DNA of 64,000 bases from Subtercola boreus (GTDB lineage Bacteria > Actinomycetota > Actinomycetes > Actinomycetales > Microbacteriaceae). The stretch covers positions 62,001 to 126,000 of the forward strand of contig NZ_NBXA01000022.1 in assembly GCF_003399625.1 (NCBI RefSeq), in the 5' to 3' direction. The notes under the pieces are model-generated. The model was not told the DNA's origin. It did no database searches and saw only the letters and a program-made list of their open reading frames with translations. Position numbers and translations under genes: made by a program. Positions 44,197 through 53,515 of the stretch are shown here, piece after piece (position 1 is the stretch's first letter; each line of letters opens with the position of its first letter).

Positions 44197-44260
44197 CGCC
44201 CAATACCCGGGGTGCCGGATGCCCGGGGCGCCCAATACCCGGGGTGCCGGATGCCCGGGG
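44197..44260. repeat. Perfect 32-bp tandem repeat after dxr
   Basis: Two identical 32-bp units occupy 44197-44228 and 44229-44260, each containing CCAATACCCGGGGTGCCGG and a CCCGGG self-complementary core. A partial third unit (GGATGCCCGAGG) precedes them. The array ends one base before the dxr stop codon triplet at 44262-44264. The rest of the gap (44009-44196) has no supported gene. Confidence 0.85.
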
Positions 44261-44261
44261 C

Positions 44262-45359
44262 TCAGCCCCTGGCGATCAGCCGGTCGGCCTCGCGCCGGGC
44301 CCAGAGCTCCGCGTCGAAGAGCGCCTCGCGGGTGAGGGTACCCTCGGCGGGCTCGTGCTGCTGCAGCACCTGCTCGATCGTCTGGACGATACGGAGGAAC
44401 CCGATCCGTCCGGCGTGGAATGCCGCCACGGCCTGCTCGTTCGCCGCATTGAACACCGCGGGGGCCGTGCCGCCCGCGCGCCCGACCTGCTTCGCGAGCT
44501 CGACGGCGGGGAAGGCATCGGTGTCGAGCGGCTCGAACGTCCAGGAGTGGGCGGTCGACCAGTCCAGCGGCGCTCCGACCCCGGCGACACGGTGCGGCCA
44601 GTCGAGCCCGAGCGAGATCGGAAGGCGCATGTCGGGCGGGGAGGCCTGGGCGAGGGTCGATCCGTCGATGAACTCGACCATCGAGTGGATGACGGACTGC
44701 GGATGCACGGTCACGTCGATCTTCGAGTACGGAACGTCGAACAGCAGGTGCGCCTCGATCACCTCGAGGCCCTTATTCACGAGGGTCGCCGAGTTGGTCG
44801 TGACGACGAGGCCCATGTCCCAGGTCGGATGCGCGAGGGCCTCGCGCGGGGTGACATTCTGAAGCGACGCCCGTGACCGCCCGCGGAACGGCCCACCCGA
44901 CGCGGTGAGCACCAGCCGGTCGACCTCGTCGGCCGTGCCCGAGCGGAGCGCCTGCGCGATGGCCGAGTGCTCGGAGTCGACGGGCACCAGCTGGCCGGGC
45001 CGGGCGACGCCCTTCACGAGTTCGCCGCCGACGATCAGGCTCTCCTTGTTCGCCAGGGCCAGGGTGCGGCCCTCTTCGAGCGCGGCCAGGGTGGGCCCGA
45101 GCCCCACAGAACCGGTGATGCCGTTCAGCACCACGTCGGCGTCGACGTCCCGCACGAGCTGCTCGGCTTCGCCTGCCCCGAGGGCGGTGTCGCCGACGCC
45201 GAATTCGGTGGCCTGGGCATCCATCGCCGCCCTGTTCGTGCCGGCGGCGAGACCGACCACCTCGAACCGCTCCGGATTGGCCCGGATGACGTCGAGGGCC
45301 TGGATGCCGATGGAACCGGTGGAACCGAGAAGGATGACGCGTCGCATGCCTGCCATCAT
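44262..45359 (-). CDS. dxr: 1-deoxy-D-xylulose 5-phosphate reductoisomerase
   Basis: DXR makes 2-C-methylerythritol 4-phosphate, the committed step of the non-mevalonate isoprenoid pathway, using NADPH. The product is 365 residues from ATG 45359; ATG 45347 ([14 protein letters not shown]) fits the family start better, and no ribosome site separates them. Motifs are LLGSTGSIG (NADPH), [22 protein letters not shown] (metal and substrate), [30 protein letters not shown] and FNAANEQAV. It precedes rseP, as in other Actinobacteria. Confidence 0.95.
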   Translation of the reverse strand: MMAGMRRVILLGSTGSIGIQALDVIRANPERFEVVGLAAGTNRAAMDAQATEFGVGDTALGAGEAEQLVRDVDADVVLNGITGSVGLGPTLAALEEGRTLALANKESLIVGGELVKGVARPGQLVPVDSEHSAIAQALRSGTADEVDRLVLTASGGPFRGRSRASLQNVTPREALAHPTWDMGLVVTTNSATLVNKGLEVIEAHLLFDVPYSKIDVTVHPQSVIHSMVEFIDGSTLAQASPPDMRLPISLGLDWPHRVAGVGAPLDWSTAHSWTFEPLDTDAFPAVELAKQVGRAGGTAPAVFNAANEQAVAAFHAGRIGFLRIVQTIEQVLQQHEPAEGTLTREALFDAELWARREADRLIARG

Positions 45360-45381
45360 CGCAGGTGCGCTGCCGAACCCG

Positions 45382-46017
45382 TCAGTCCGCGGGCGTCGGC
45401 GCCACAGTCGGGTCGGGCGTCGCAGTCGGGTCGGGTGCCACAGTCGGGTCGGGTGCCGCAGTCGGGTCGGGCACCTGCCCCACCTCGGTCACGTCGACGA
45501 CGAACACGAGAACATCGGCCGGGGCCACGCCGAGCGCCGGGTTCCCGTCGGAGCCGTAGGCGTCGCCCGGGGGCACGACCGCGACCACGCGCGAGCCGAC
45601 CGCCGCACAGGCTACGGCCTTCACGAGGCCGGGAAGGAACTGGGACTCGTCCACGATGATCGGCAGCGGCTGGCCGCCCGCGTCGAGGGTGCTGAACAGC
45701 TGGGCGCCCGTGTTCGCGTTGTAGAGGGTGAAGTCGACGGTCGCCTGGGAGCCGGATGTCGCGACCGCGCCTGTTCCGCTGATGACGACCGACCGCTCGG
45801 TGATGTCACTGGTCACCGGGGGGATGAACGTCGTCGTCGGGGCCTTGTCGAAGTCGCCACTCACCGAGACGGCGTCGGACGCGGTTCCCGGGGCCGTGAA
45901 CATGCAGTCCGGGCTCGCACTCGGGGCCGGACCAGGCGTACCGGTGCATCCGGCGAGCGCAAGCACCAGCGCGAGGGCGGCCGCGGTGGCGGCGGTCAGA
46001 ACGGCAGGAGTGCGCAT
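45382..46017 (-). CDS. FKBP-type peptidyl-prolyl isomerase lipoprotein
   Basis: This 211-residue secreted lipoprotein has a signal peptide ending in the lipobox LALAGC. The FKBP-like region includes [39 protein letters not shown] and VVPPGDAYG, which is the family's conserved I/VPxxxAYG segment. A tail of four PDPTxA units follows. It probably folds proteins outside the membrane. ATG 46017 follows a TAAAAC box by 6 nt. It lies directly upstream of dxr on the same strand with a 22-bp gap. Confidence 0.85.
   Translation of the reverse strand: MRTPAVLTAATAAALALVLALAGCTGTPGPAPSASPDCMFTAPGTASDAVSVSGDFDKAPTTTFIPPVTSDITERSVVISGTGAVATSGSQATVDFTLYNANTGAQLFSTLDAGGQPLPIIVDESQFLPGLVKAVACAAVGSRVVAVVPPGDAYGSDGNPALGVAPADVLVFVVDVTEVGQVPDPTAAPDPTVAPDPTATPDPTVAPTPAD
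45401..45472. repeat. 18-bp tandem repeat coding for PDPT units
   Basis: Four 18-bp units (45401, 45419, 45437, 45455), each ending CAGTCGGGTCGGG plus one base, encode the C-terminal PDPT(A/V)(A/T) repeats of the lipoprotein. The array can change length without a frameshift. Confidence 0.85.
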
Positions 46018-46208
46018 CCCACAGTTTTACATGATCGGGCCCGCCGCACCTGACAGGCCGGTGGGCGCAGCCAGGGGCGTCACGTCCCTGCGCCGCGGCG
46101 GTTCACCTCCAGTTAACCCGTGGCCCCTAAACTGGGCTCCCTACCCGGCCCCCACGGGGGATCGCCAGAGTGCGTCAGACCAGACAGCGACAGAGCAGGA
46201 TGCCCGGC
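46018..46208. promoter_or_regulatory. Divergent promoter region of the FKBP lipoprotein and the NRPS
   Basis: On the minus strand TAAAAC (46029-46024) ends 6 nt before the lipoprotein ATG. On the + strand TAAACT (46128-46133) is the best -10 for the NRPS gene, giving a leader of about 70 nt. GTTAAC lies just upstream of it. No operator is obvious. Confidence 0.4.
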
Positions 46209-49200
46209 ATGACCTCCGCTTCGAACACCCCTGCCCCGTCGGACATCGCGAGCGGGGGCGGCGGCACGACGAGCGCCGGCACGGGCACCGCCAGCCCCGC
46301 GACCCCGAGCGAGAGCGCCGGCATCCTCAGCGCCGGGCCGACACCCGAGCCGCGCACGCTGGTCGACATCCTGCGGGAGAGTGCCGCCTCGAACCCGCAG
46401 GCCTCCGCCCTCGCAGACGCGGCGGGCACCCTGAGCTACCGCGAGCTGCTCGGCGAGGTGAACCGCACCGCGGCCCGGCTCGCGGAGGCCGGTGTGCGAC
46501 GCGGCGACCGGGTGGGGATCCGCATCCCGTCGGGCACCCGCACGCTCTACATCTCGATCCTCGGGGTTCTCGTCGCCGGAGCGGCGTACGTTCCGGTCGA
46601 CGCTGACGACCCCGAGGAGCGCGCAACGCTCGTCTTCGGCGAGGCCGGAGTGGTCGGCGTCATCGGTGCCGACGGCGAGCTGGTGCTGAGCGGGCATCCG
46701 GATGGCGCGGGAGCGTCCAGCGACGACAACGACCTTCCCGGGCATCCGGCCACCGCGAGCATCCCCGCCGCCGGCTCGCCCACCGGCACTCTCCCCGTGG
46801 TCGGCGGTCCGACCCCCGACCTCGACGCGTGGATCATCTTCACCTCCGGCTCGACCGGCACCCCCAAGGGTGTCGCTGTGAGCCACCGCTCGGCCGCGGC
46901 GTTCGTCGACGCGGAGGCGCGGATGTTCCTGCAGAACGAGCCGATCGGTCCCGGCGACCGCGTGCTCGCGGGCCTCTCCGTCGCCTTCGATGCCTCGTGC
47001 GAGGAGATGTGGCTCGCGTGGCGACACGGCGCCTGCCTCGTTCCCGCCCCCCGTTCGCTGGTGCGTTCCGGGGTGGATCTCGGCCCGTGGCTGATCTCGC
47101 ACAGCATCACCATCGTCTCGACCGTGCCGACGCTCGCGGCGCTCTGGCCCCTCGAGTCGCTGGAGCTGGTGCGGCTGCTCATCTTCGGCGGCGAGGCCTG
47201 CCCACCCGAGCTCGTCGCACGCCTCGCCGTCGACGGCCGCGAGGTCTGGAACACCTACGGACCCACCGAGGCCACAGTGGTCGCCTGCGGATCCCTGCTC
47301 GACGGAGTCGGCCCTGTGCGCATCGGGCTGCCGCTCGACGGCTGGCTGCTGGCCGTGGTCGATGGTGACGGCCATCCGGTCGCCGAGGGCGAGACGGGCG
47401 AACTCATCATCGGCGGGGTCGGGCTGGCGCGCTACCTCGACCCGGCCAAGGACGCCGAGAAGTACGCGCCGATGCCGACCCTCGGCTGGGATCGCGCCTA
47501 CCGCAGCGGCGACCTCGTGGTGTTCGACCGTGCCGGGCTGCTGTTCCAGGGCCGCGCCGACGACCAGGTGAAACTCGGCGGACGGCGAATCGAGCTGGGC
47601 GAGGTCGAGGCGGCGATCCAGGCCCTGCCCGGGGTCGCGGGTGCGGCCGCCGTGGTGCAGCGCACCGCCGCAGGAAACCAGGTGCTCGTGGGATACCTGG
47701 TCTCAGGCGACACTAGCGCCCCGTTCGACACGGTCGCCGCTACGGCGGCGCTTCGCGAATCGCTCCCGGCCGCCCTCATCCCCCTGCTCGCAGTCGTCGA
47801 CGGCCTGCCGACCCGCACCTCGGGAAAGGTCGACAAGGCGGCGCTGCCGTGGCCGCTGCCGAGTGGGCGGAGTGGAGGAACCCGGAACGGTGCCGGGGCA
47901 GGTGGCAGCGCAGCATCCGGAGCGTCGGGGGGCAGCAACAACGGCAACAGCAACGGCAACGTCGGCAACGGTGCACGCCCCCGTAAGGGCGAAAGCCCGG
48001 ACTCCCCCCTCACCGACACAGCCCTCTGGATCGCCGAACACTTCACCGCCATCCTCGGCGCCCCGGTCACCGGCCCCGACGACGACTTCTTCGCGTTCGG
48101 CGGCGGGAGTCTGTCTGCCGCCCAACTGGTGTCGGTCATCCGCACCCGGTTCCCGGAGACCACGGTCGCCGACATCTACGACCACCCGCGCATCGGCGCA
48201 CTGGCCGCGGAACTGGATGCCCGCTCCCCCGTCGTCGCGGTGAGACGCGTGCCCGTACGACCGACCCCGCCGGGCACCCAGCTCGCCCAGACCCTGCTCG
48301 GCATCCCGCTCTACGTACTCGTCGGGCTGCGCTGGCTCACCTACGTGCTCGCCGTGAACAACGTGCTCCAGCTGTTCGGCGTCTTCACCTGGGCGCCCAC
48401 CATCTCGTGGTGGTACATCCTTGCCGGGTTCGTTCTGCTGATCACCCCGTTCGGGCGCATGGCGATCTCGGTGCTCGCGGCCCGCACGCTCCTGGCCGGC
48501 GTCGAAGCCGGGGATCACCCGCGGGGCGGGAACGTGCACGTGCGCCTCTGGCTCGCCGAGCAGATCGCCCAGCTGGTCGGTGCGACGAACCTCGCGGGCG
48601 CACCGTGGATCATCACCTACGCCCGGGCACTGGGCGCGAAGATCGCCCCCGGCGTCGACCTGCACACCCTCCCGCCCATCACCGGCATGCTGAAGATCGG
48701 CGCCCGGGCCTCCGTCGAACCCGAGGTCGACCTGTCGGGCTACTGGATCGACGGTGACATCCTGCGGCTCGGCGCCATCCAGATCGGGGCGGATGCGGCC
48801 ATCGGTGCGCGGAGCACCCTCCTGCCGGGAACACGGATCGGGCGACGAGCCGAGATCGCCCCGGGTTCCGCCGTCTCGGGCCGGGTTCCCGCGGGACAGC
48901 TCTGGGCCGGATCCCCCGCCGAACGACGCGGCAAGGCCCACCCCGACTGGCCGAGCGGCAGGCCGCCCCGGAACGCCCGCTGGCTGGTCGCGTTCGCTGC
49001 CGGCTCGGTGGCGCTCTCGCTCCTGCCCGTGCTGGCTGTGCTCGCCGGGGCGGCCGTCGCAGGCTGGTTCCTCGGGCTGAGCCTTGACCCCGGCGCCCTC
49101 GGCGGTTTCGGGAGCACCGGCGGCGGTTCGGCCCAGACGCCCCTGTTCGAGTCGGTCACGACATCGGTCGCGAGCACCGCGGGCACGGCGACCGGATCCG

Positions 49201-50588
49201 GCTTCACGCCCCTGCCGACCCTCGGCGACGCCGCCCTGCGCCTGCTGGCGGCCATCCCGCTCGCCACGGTCGCGGCCGGCATCGTCTACGCGGGGCTCAC
49301 CGTGATCGCGGCGCGCCTGCTCGGCATCGGCCTCCGCCCCGGCAGCTACCCCGTGCGGAGCCGAATCGGATGGCAGGTCTGGGCGACCGAACGCCTGCTG
49401 GATGCCGCTCGTACCGTCCTTTTCCCCTTCTACGCGAGCCTCTTCACGCCCGTCTGGCTCCGGATGCTCGGGGCCACCGTCGGCCGGAACGTCGAAGCCT
49501 CGACAGTGCTCCTCCTGCCGAAGATGACCACGATCGCCGACCAGGCCTTCCTCGCCGACGACACCATGGTCGCCTCCTACGAGCTCGGAGGGGGCTGGCT
49601 CCGCATCGACGAGGCGAAGGTCGGCAAGCGCGCCTTCCTCGGCAACAGCGGGATGACCGGCCCCGGCCGCACCGTTCCACGGAACGGTCTCGTGGCTGTT
49701 CTCAGCGCGACCCCCCGCAAGGCCAAGAACGGATCCTCATGGCTCGGCAACCCGCCCGTGCGCCTGCGCCGACAGGTCACCGAGTTCGACGAGGGCCGCA
49801 CCTTCCACCCCTCGGGCCGGCTGAAAGTCGCCCGCGCGCTCTGGGAACTGGGCCGCCTCGTACCCGTGATGGTCACCGTCGCGATCGGCCTCGGAATCGC
49901 CGTTCTGCTGGAATTCCTCCTCGGCACGCTCGGACTCGGCTGGGCGATCCTGCTCTCGGGCGCGGTGATGCTCGCGGGTGGTGCGGTCGCGGCGATCGTC
50001 ACGACGGCGGCGAAATGGGCACTCGTCGGGCGCATCCGTCAAGGGGAGCATCCACTCTGGTCGTCGTTCGTCTGGCGGAACGAAGTGTCGGATACCTTTG
50101 TGGAGATGGTTGCCGCTCCCTGGTTCGCGAACGCCGCCTCTGGTACGCCCGCTCTGGCGTGGTGGCTGCGGTCCATCGGCGCGCGCATCGGGCGGGGCGC
50201 CTGGATCGAGACGTACTGGCTGCCCGAGGCCGACCTGATCTCCCTCGGGGCGGGCTCCACGGTCAACCGGGGTGTGGTCGTTCAGACGCACCTCTTCCAC
50301 GACCGCGTGATGAGCCTCGACTGTGTTGCACTCGACGACGGAGCGACGATCGGGCCGCACGGAGTCATCCTTCCTGCCGCGTCGATCGGCAGCGACGCGG
50401 CCGTCGGGCCGGCCTCGCTGGTGATGCGGGGCGAGCACGTTCCCTCGGGGTCGCGCTGGGCGGGCAATCCGATCGCGCCCTGGGCCGAGCAGACGCCTGC
50501 TCCGGATGTCGCGGGCCGGGGTTCCTCCGCGCTCCGTGTCGAGACCGCGGCCGAAGCCGGCCTGCACTCGCCGTCGGTGGGTGGCTGA
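46209..50588 (+). CDS. Pls/PosA-type membrane NRPS (homo-poly(amino acid) synthetase candidate)
   Basis: This 1,459-residue protein has the architecture of epsilon-poly-L-lysine synthase (Pls). An adenylation domain contains IIFTSGSTGTPKGVAVSHR (A3, about residue 210), VAFDASCEEMWLAW (A4), NTYGPTEATV (A5), YRSGDLVVF (A7) and RTSGKVDKAALP (A10). A Gly/Asn linker leads to a carrier domain with Ser634 in DDDFFAFGGGSLSA. Six membrane helices alternate with three tandem acyltransferase-like C-terminal domains rich in left-handed-helix repeats. There is no condensation or thioesterase domain. In Pls the C-terminal domains join free and bound lysines without a template. The start is ATG 46209, with AGGA upstream; GTG 46170 and ATG 46200 are alternatives. 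The M1 peptidase gene overlaps its stop. Confidence 0.88.
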   Translation: MTSASNTPAPSDIASGGGGTTSAGTGTASPATPSESAGILSAGPTPEPRTLVDILRESAASNPQASALADAAGTLSYRELLGEVNRTAARLAEAGVRRGDRVGIRIPSGTRTLYISILGVLVAGAAYVPVDADDPEERATLVFGEAGVVGVIGADGELVLSGHPDGAGASSDDNDLPGHPATASIPAAGSPTGTLPVVGGPTPDLDAWIIFTSGSTGTPKGVAVSHRSAAAFVDAEARMFLQNEPIGPGDRVLAGLSVAFDASCEEMWLAWRHGACLVPAPRSLVRSGVDLGPWLISHSITIVSTVPTLAALWPLESLELVRLLIFGGEACPPELVARLAVDGREVWNTYGPTEATVVACGSLLDGVGPVRIGLPLDGWLLAVVDGDGHPVAEGETGELIIGGVGLARYLDPAKDAEKYAPMPTLGWDRAYRSGDLVVFDRAGLLFQGRADDQVKLGGRRIELGEVEAAIQALPGVAGAAAVVQRTAAGNQVLVGYLVSGDTSAPFDTVAATAALRESLPAALIPLLAVVDGLPTRTSGKVDKAALPWPLPSGRSGGTRNGAGAGGSAASGASGGSNNGNSNGNVGNGARPRKGESPDSPLTDTALWIAEHFTAILGAPVTGPDDDFFAFGGGSLSAAQLVSVIRTRFPETTVADIYDHPRIGALAAELDARSPVVAVRRVPVRPTPPGTQLAQTLLGIPLYVLVGLRWLTYVLAVNNVLQLFGVFTWAPTISWWYILAGFVLLITPFGRMAISVLAARTLLAGVEAGDHPRGGNVHVRLWLAEQIAQLVGATNLAGAPWIITYARALGAKIAPGVDLHTLPPITGMLKIGARASVEPEVDLSGYWIDGDILRLGAIQIGADAAIGARSTLLPGTRIGRRAEIAPGSAVSGRVPAGQLWAGSPAERRGKAHPDWPSGRPPRNARWLVAFAAGSVALSLLPVLAVLAGAAVAGWFLGLSLDPGALGGFGSTGGGSAQTPLFESVTTSVASTAGTATGSGFTPLPTLGDAALRLLAAIPLATVAAGIVYAGLTVIAARLLGIGLRPGSYPVRSRIGWQVWATERLLDAARTVLFPFYASLFTPVWLRMLGATVGRNVEASTVLLLPKMTTIADQAFLADDTMVASYELGGGWLRIDEAKVGKRAFLGNSGMTGPGRTVPRNGLVAVLSATPRKAKNGSSWLGNPPVRLRRQVTEFDEGRTFHPSGRLKVARALWELGRLVPVMVTVAIGLGIAVLLEFLLGTLGLGWAILLSGAVMLAGGAVAAIVTTAAKWALVGRIRQGEHPLWSSFVWRNEVSDTFVEMVAAPWFANAASGTPALAWWLRSIGARIGRGAWIETYWLPEADLISLGAGSTVNRGVVVQTHLFHDRVMSLDCVALDDGATIGPHGVILPAASIGSDAAVGPASLVMRGEHVPSGSRWAGNPIAPWAEQTPAPDVAGRGSSALRVETAAEAGLHSPSVGG

Positions 50589-51940
50589 TGGCGCGCCCCA
50601 CCTCCACGGCACTGGCGGCGGCGGGAGCCCGCTCCCTCGGCGACCCCTACCTGCCGACCAGCGGCAACGGCGGCTACACCGTGCTGCACTACGACATCGA
50701 CTGCGACTACCGCGTCTCCTCCAACCGGCTGAGCGCCACGGCCACCATCACCGCCGTGGCCACGCAGCGCCTCTCGAGCTTCAGCCTCGACTTCGCCGGG
50801 CTCGTCGCGAGCAAGGTGAGCGTCGACGGGCACCGCTCGGCGCACCTCACGCAGACCGCCCGGAAGCTCGTCGTCACACCCCTCACGCCCCTGAACAAGG
50901 GCGTGGAGTTCACGGTCGTTGTCAAGTACAGCGGCCAGCCGAAGCCGGTGCGGAGCCAGTGGGGCGAAGTCGGCTGGGAGGAACTCACCGACGGCGTGAT
51001 CGTGGCGGGGCAGCCGAGCGGGGCGCCGTCGTGGTTCCCCTGCAACGATCATCCGTCGAACAAGGCGACCTACACGATCGCCTTCACCGCCGAATCGGCC
51101 TACCGCGTGCTCTGCAACGGTGAACTCCTGAAGAAGACGCAGCGCGCCTCCCGCACGCGCTGGGAGTTCCGATCTTCCGAGCCCCTGGCGACCTACTTGG
51201 CGACCGTGCAGATCGGGCTCTACGAGACCATGCACGTGTCCCAGGATGGCGTTCCGCAGTTCGTGTTGCTGCCCGACGACCTGCGGCCCAACGCTCTCGC
51301 CGACTTCGAGGCGCAGGGGCGCATGATGGCCCTGTTCGAGCGACTGTTCGGGGAGTATCCGTTCGACGACTACACGGTCGTGGTGACCGACGACGAGCTG
51401 GAGATCCCGCTCGAAGCCCAGGGCCTCGCGATCTTCGGCCGCAACCACATCGACGGGGTGGGCGGCTCCGAGCGACTCATCGCCCACGAACTCTCCCACC
51501 AGTGGTTCGGCAACTCGCTGACCGCCGCCCACTGGAAGGACATCTGGCTGCACGAGGGCTTCGCCTGCTACGCCGAATGGCTCTGGTCGGAGGAGTCCGG
51601 ATCGCTCACGGCCGACGACTGCGCGACGGCCGCGTGGACGCGCCTCAACCGCCTGCCGAAAGACCTGATGATCGGCGACCCGGGCGCCGCTCGGATGTTC
51701 GACGACCGGCTCTACAAGCGCGGGGCACTCACGCTGCACGCGCTCCGCCGCACGCTCGGCGACGACATCTTCTTCCGGGTGCTGCGGGAGTGGGTGGCGG
51801 CGCACCGCCACGGCTCGGTCTCGACCCCCGAGTTCGTCGCCCTCGTGCAGTCGCACTCCCCCGCACCCGTCGGCGCCCTCTTCGCCGCCTGGCTCGACCA
51901 GCACGCCCTCCCCAAGCTCCCGCGCCGCGCCCCCCGCTGA
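50588..51940 (+). CDS. M1-family zinc aminopeptidase
   Basis: This 450-residue metallopeptidase has the zinc site H300-E-L-S-H304 in IAHELSHQWFGNSL, with Glu323 in WLHEGFACYAEWLW, giving HExxH-X18-E. The GxMEN exopeptidase motif is replaced by LEAQGLAIFG, as in short bacterial M1 members. It lacks a signal peptide and the large C-terminal helical domain, so it is a cytoplasmic compact form. Its ATG shares a base with the NRPS stop (TGATG), so the two proteins are made together. M1 enzymes are the known epsilon-poly-lysine degraders in Streptomyces; here it may trim or recycle the product, or protect the cell from it. Confidence 0.9.
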   Translation: MARPTSTALAAAGARSLGDPYLPTSGNGGYTVLHYDIDCDYRVSSNRLSATATITAVATQRLSSFSLDFAGLVASKVSVDGHRSAHLTQTARKLVVTPLTPLNKGVEFTVVVKYSGQPKPVRSQWGEVGWEELTDGVIVAGQPSGAPSWFPCNDHPSNKATYTIAFTAESAYRVLCNGELLKKTQRASRTRWEFRSSEPLATYLATVQIGLYETMHVSQDGVPQFVLLPDDLRPNALADFEAQGRMMALFERLFGEYPFDDYTVVVTDDELEIPLEAQGLAIFGRNHIDGVGGSERLIAHELSHQWFGNSLTAAHWKDIWLHEGFACYAEWLWSEESGSLTADDCATAAWTRLNRLPKDLMIGDPGAARMFDDRLYKRGALTLHALRRTLGDDIFFRVLREWVAAHRHGSVSTPEFVALVQSHSPAPVGALFAAWLDQHALPKLPRRAPR

Positions 51941-51982
51941 CCGCGCCCCGCCCCTGCCCTCCGACCTCCACCCCGCCATCCA

Positions 51983-52042
51983 ATCGAGTGGGCAGTTCGG
52001 GCCCGGTATCCGCCGTCTCAGGGCCCGAACTGCCCCTTCGAT
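51983..52042. repeat. Palindromic element, copy 2
   Basis: GGGCAGTTCGGGCCC (51990-52004) and GGGCCCGAACTGCCC (52021-52035) form a perfect 15-bp stem with a 16-nt loop. ATCGA/TCGAT extend it outward. It lies between the convergent M1 peptidase and DHA2 transporter genes and closely matches copy 3 at 56736-56799. Confidence 0.75.
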
Positions 52043-52098
52043 CGGGTGGGAGCGCGCGGGGGGCGGGGCGCGGCGCGGGGGGCGGCGCGGGGCGCGGG

Positions 52099-53457
52099 TC
52101 AGGCCTTCGCGGGGCGGCGGGCGTTCTGGATGCCGATGGCCGACACGATGCCGCCCACCACGAGGAGCGCCGCCGTCGTGAGCACGCCGCGCGAGAACCC
52201 GTCGACCGTGAGCGCCTCCCCCACGATCAGCGCAGCCGCCGCCGTCGCGATCAGCCCCGCGACGCGAGACACCGCGTTGTTGACGGCCGAAGCGATGCCG
52301 GCACGCTCGGGATCGATCGCCCCGAGAATGGCGGCGGTGAGCGGTGCGACGGTCACGGTCATCCCGAGCGCGAAGACCACCGTGCCCGGGAACACCTGCG
52401 TCAGGTAGTCGGCCGACGCCGTGACCTGCGAGAGCAGCACCCAGCCCACAGCAGCGATCAGCGGCCCGACCGCCATGAACAGCCGCGACCCGTACTTGCC
52501 GGCCAGCGTGCCGAACAGCGACGACAGGGCGATGCTGATGATCGTCGACGGCAGCGAAGCGAGCCCCGCCTCGGTGGCGGTGTACCCCGCGACCTGCTGC
52601 AGGAACAGCGTCAGCAGGAACGACCCGAGCGAGATCGCCGCATAGACGAATGTCGTCGCCAGGTTGCCGACCCAGAAGTTCCGCACCCGGAACAGACTGA
52701 GCGGCAGCATCGGCTGCGGCACCCGCCGCTCGTTCACGATGAACAGCACGAATGCCGCAACACCCACCACCAGAGCGCCCCAGACGATCGGATTCGACCA
52801 GCCGAGTCGTCCCTGCTCGATCAGGGCGAACACCGGGAGCCCGATCCCGAGAATTCCGAGCACCGCACCGCGGTAGTCGATCACCGGCTTGACGGCGCGC
52901 GGCGGTTCGACGGCGATCTTCCGGAGCATCACAAGCGTGATCGCGATCGGGATCACGTTGATCGCGAACACCAGCCGCCACGACAGCAGGTCGACGAGCA
53001 CACCGCCGAGCAGCGGACCGGCGAGGAAGGCCGTGCTCGTCCACGCCGTCCACTGCCCGATCGCCTTCGCCCGCTTCGGTCCGTCGAAGTTCGCGATGAT
53101 GATCGCCAGCGAGCTCGGCACCAGCAACGCTCCCGCGATGCCCTGGATGCCGCGGCTCACGATCAGGAACTCATCCGTCGGCGAGACCGCGCAGAGAACG
53201 GATGCCGCCCCGAACCCGAGGAGCCCCCAGAAGATGACCCGGCGGCGCCCGAACGCGTCGCTCAGCGAACCGGCGAGCAGGATGACAGCTGTGAGCGAGA
53301 TGAGGTAGGCGTCGACGACCCACTGCTGCCCCGCGAGCCCGCCGCCGAGCTCCCGGGTGATGGCAGGCAGGGCCACGTTGATGACCGTGCCGTCGAGGAA
53401 GGAGATGAACGACGAGAGGATCGCCACCACGAGCACGGTGCGCTGGTACTTCGTCAT
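52099..53457 (-). CDS. DHA2-family multidrug transporter (EmrB/QacA-like)
   Basis: This 452-residue exporter has 14 predicted helices. FLDGTVINVALPAI in helix 1 (motif D1) and SLSDAFGRRRVIFWG (motif A) identify the 14-helix drug:proton antiporter group. RGIQGIAGALLVPSSLAII (motif B) and WRLVFAINVIPIAI (motif C region) agree. It likely expels hydrophobic or cationic compounds. Its proximity to the NRPS pair (convergent, 158 bp) suggests possible product export, but it is not in their operon. ATG 53457; the OsmC gene stops 58 nt upstream. Confidence 0.9.
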   Translation of the reverse strand: MTKYQRTVLVVAILSSFISFLDGTVINVALPAITRELGGGLAGQQWVVDAYLISLTAVILLAGSLSDAFGRRRVIFWGLLGFGAASVLCAVSPTDEFLIVSRGIQGIAGALLVPSSLAIIIANFDGPKRAKAIGQWTAWTSTAFLAGPLLGGVLVDLLSWRLVFAINVIPIAITLVMLRKIAVEPPRAVKPVIDYRGAVLGILGIGLPVFALIEQGRLGWSNPIVWGALVVGVAAFVLFIVNERRVPQPMLPLSLFRVRNFWVGNLATTFVYAAISLGSFLLTLFLQQVAGYTATEAGLASLPSTIISIALSSLFGTLAGKYGSRLFMAVGPLIAAVGWVLLSQVTASADYLTQVFPGTVVFALGMTVTVAPLTAAILGAIDPERAGIASAVNNAVSRVAGLIATAAAALIVGEALTVDGFSRGVLTTAALLVVGGIVSAIGIQNARRPAKA

Positions 53458-53515
53458 GAGTTGTCTCCGCGAGCCGGTCGGGCGGGCATCCGGATGCCGC
53501 GACCAGCCTCGCGCG

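Noticed and set aside
44197-44260. Possible CRISPR repeats of 32 bp
   Set aside because: The two identical units are directly joined with no spacer, so this is a simple tandem repeat.
50282-53053. 923-codon minus-strand frame across NRPS, M1 peptidase and transporter
   Set aside because: It runs antisense to two motif-complete genes and out of frame with the transporter; the composition is Arg/Gly shadow coding.
52099-53457. DHA2 transporter as a third gene of the NRPS system
   Set aside because: It is convergent, separated by a palindromic terminator-like element and closer to the OsmC gene, so a link to the NRPS is only possible, not supported.
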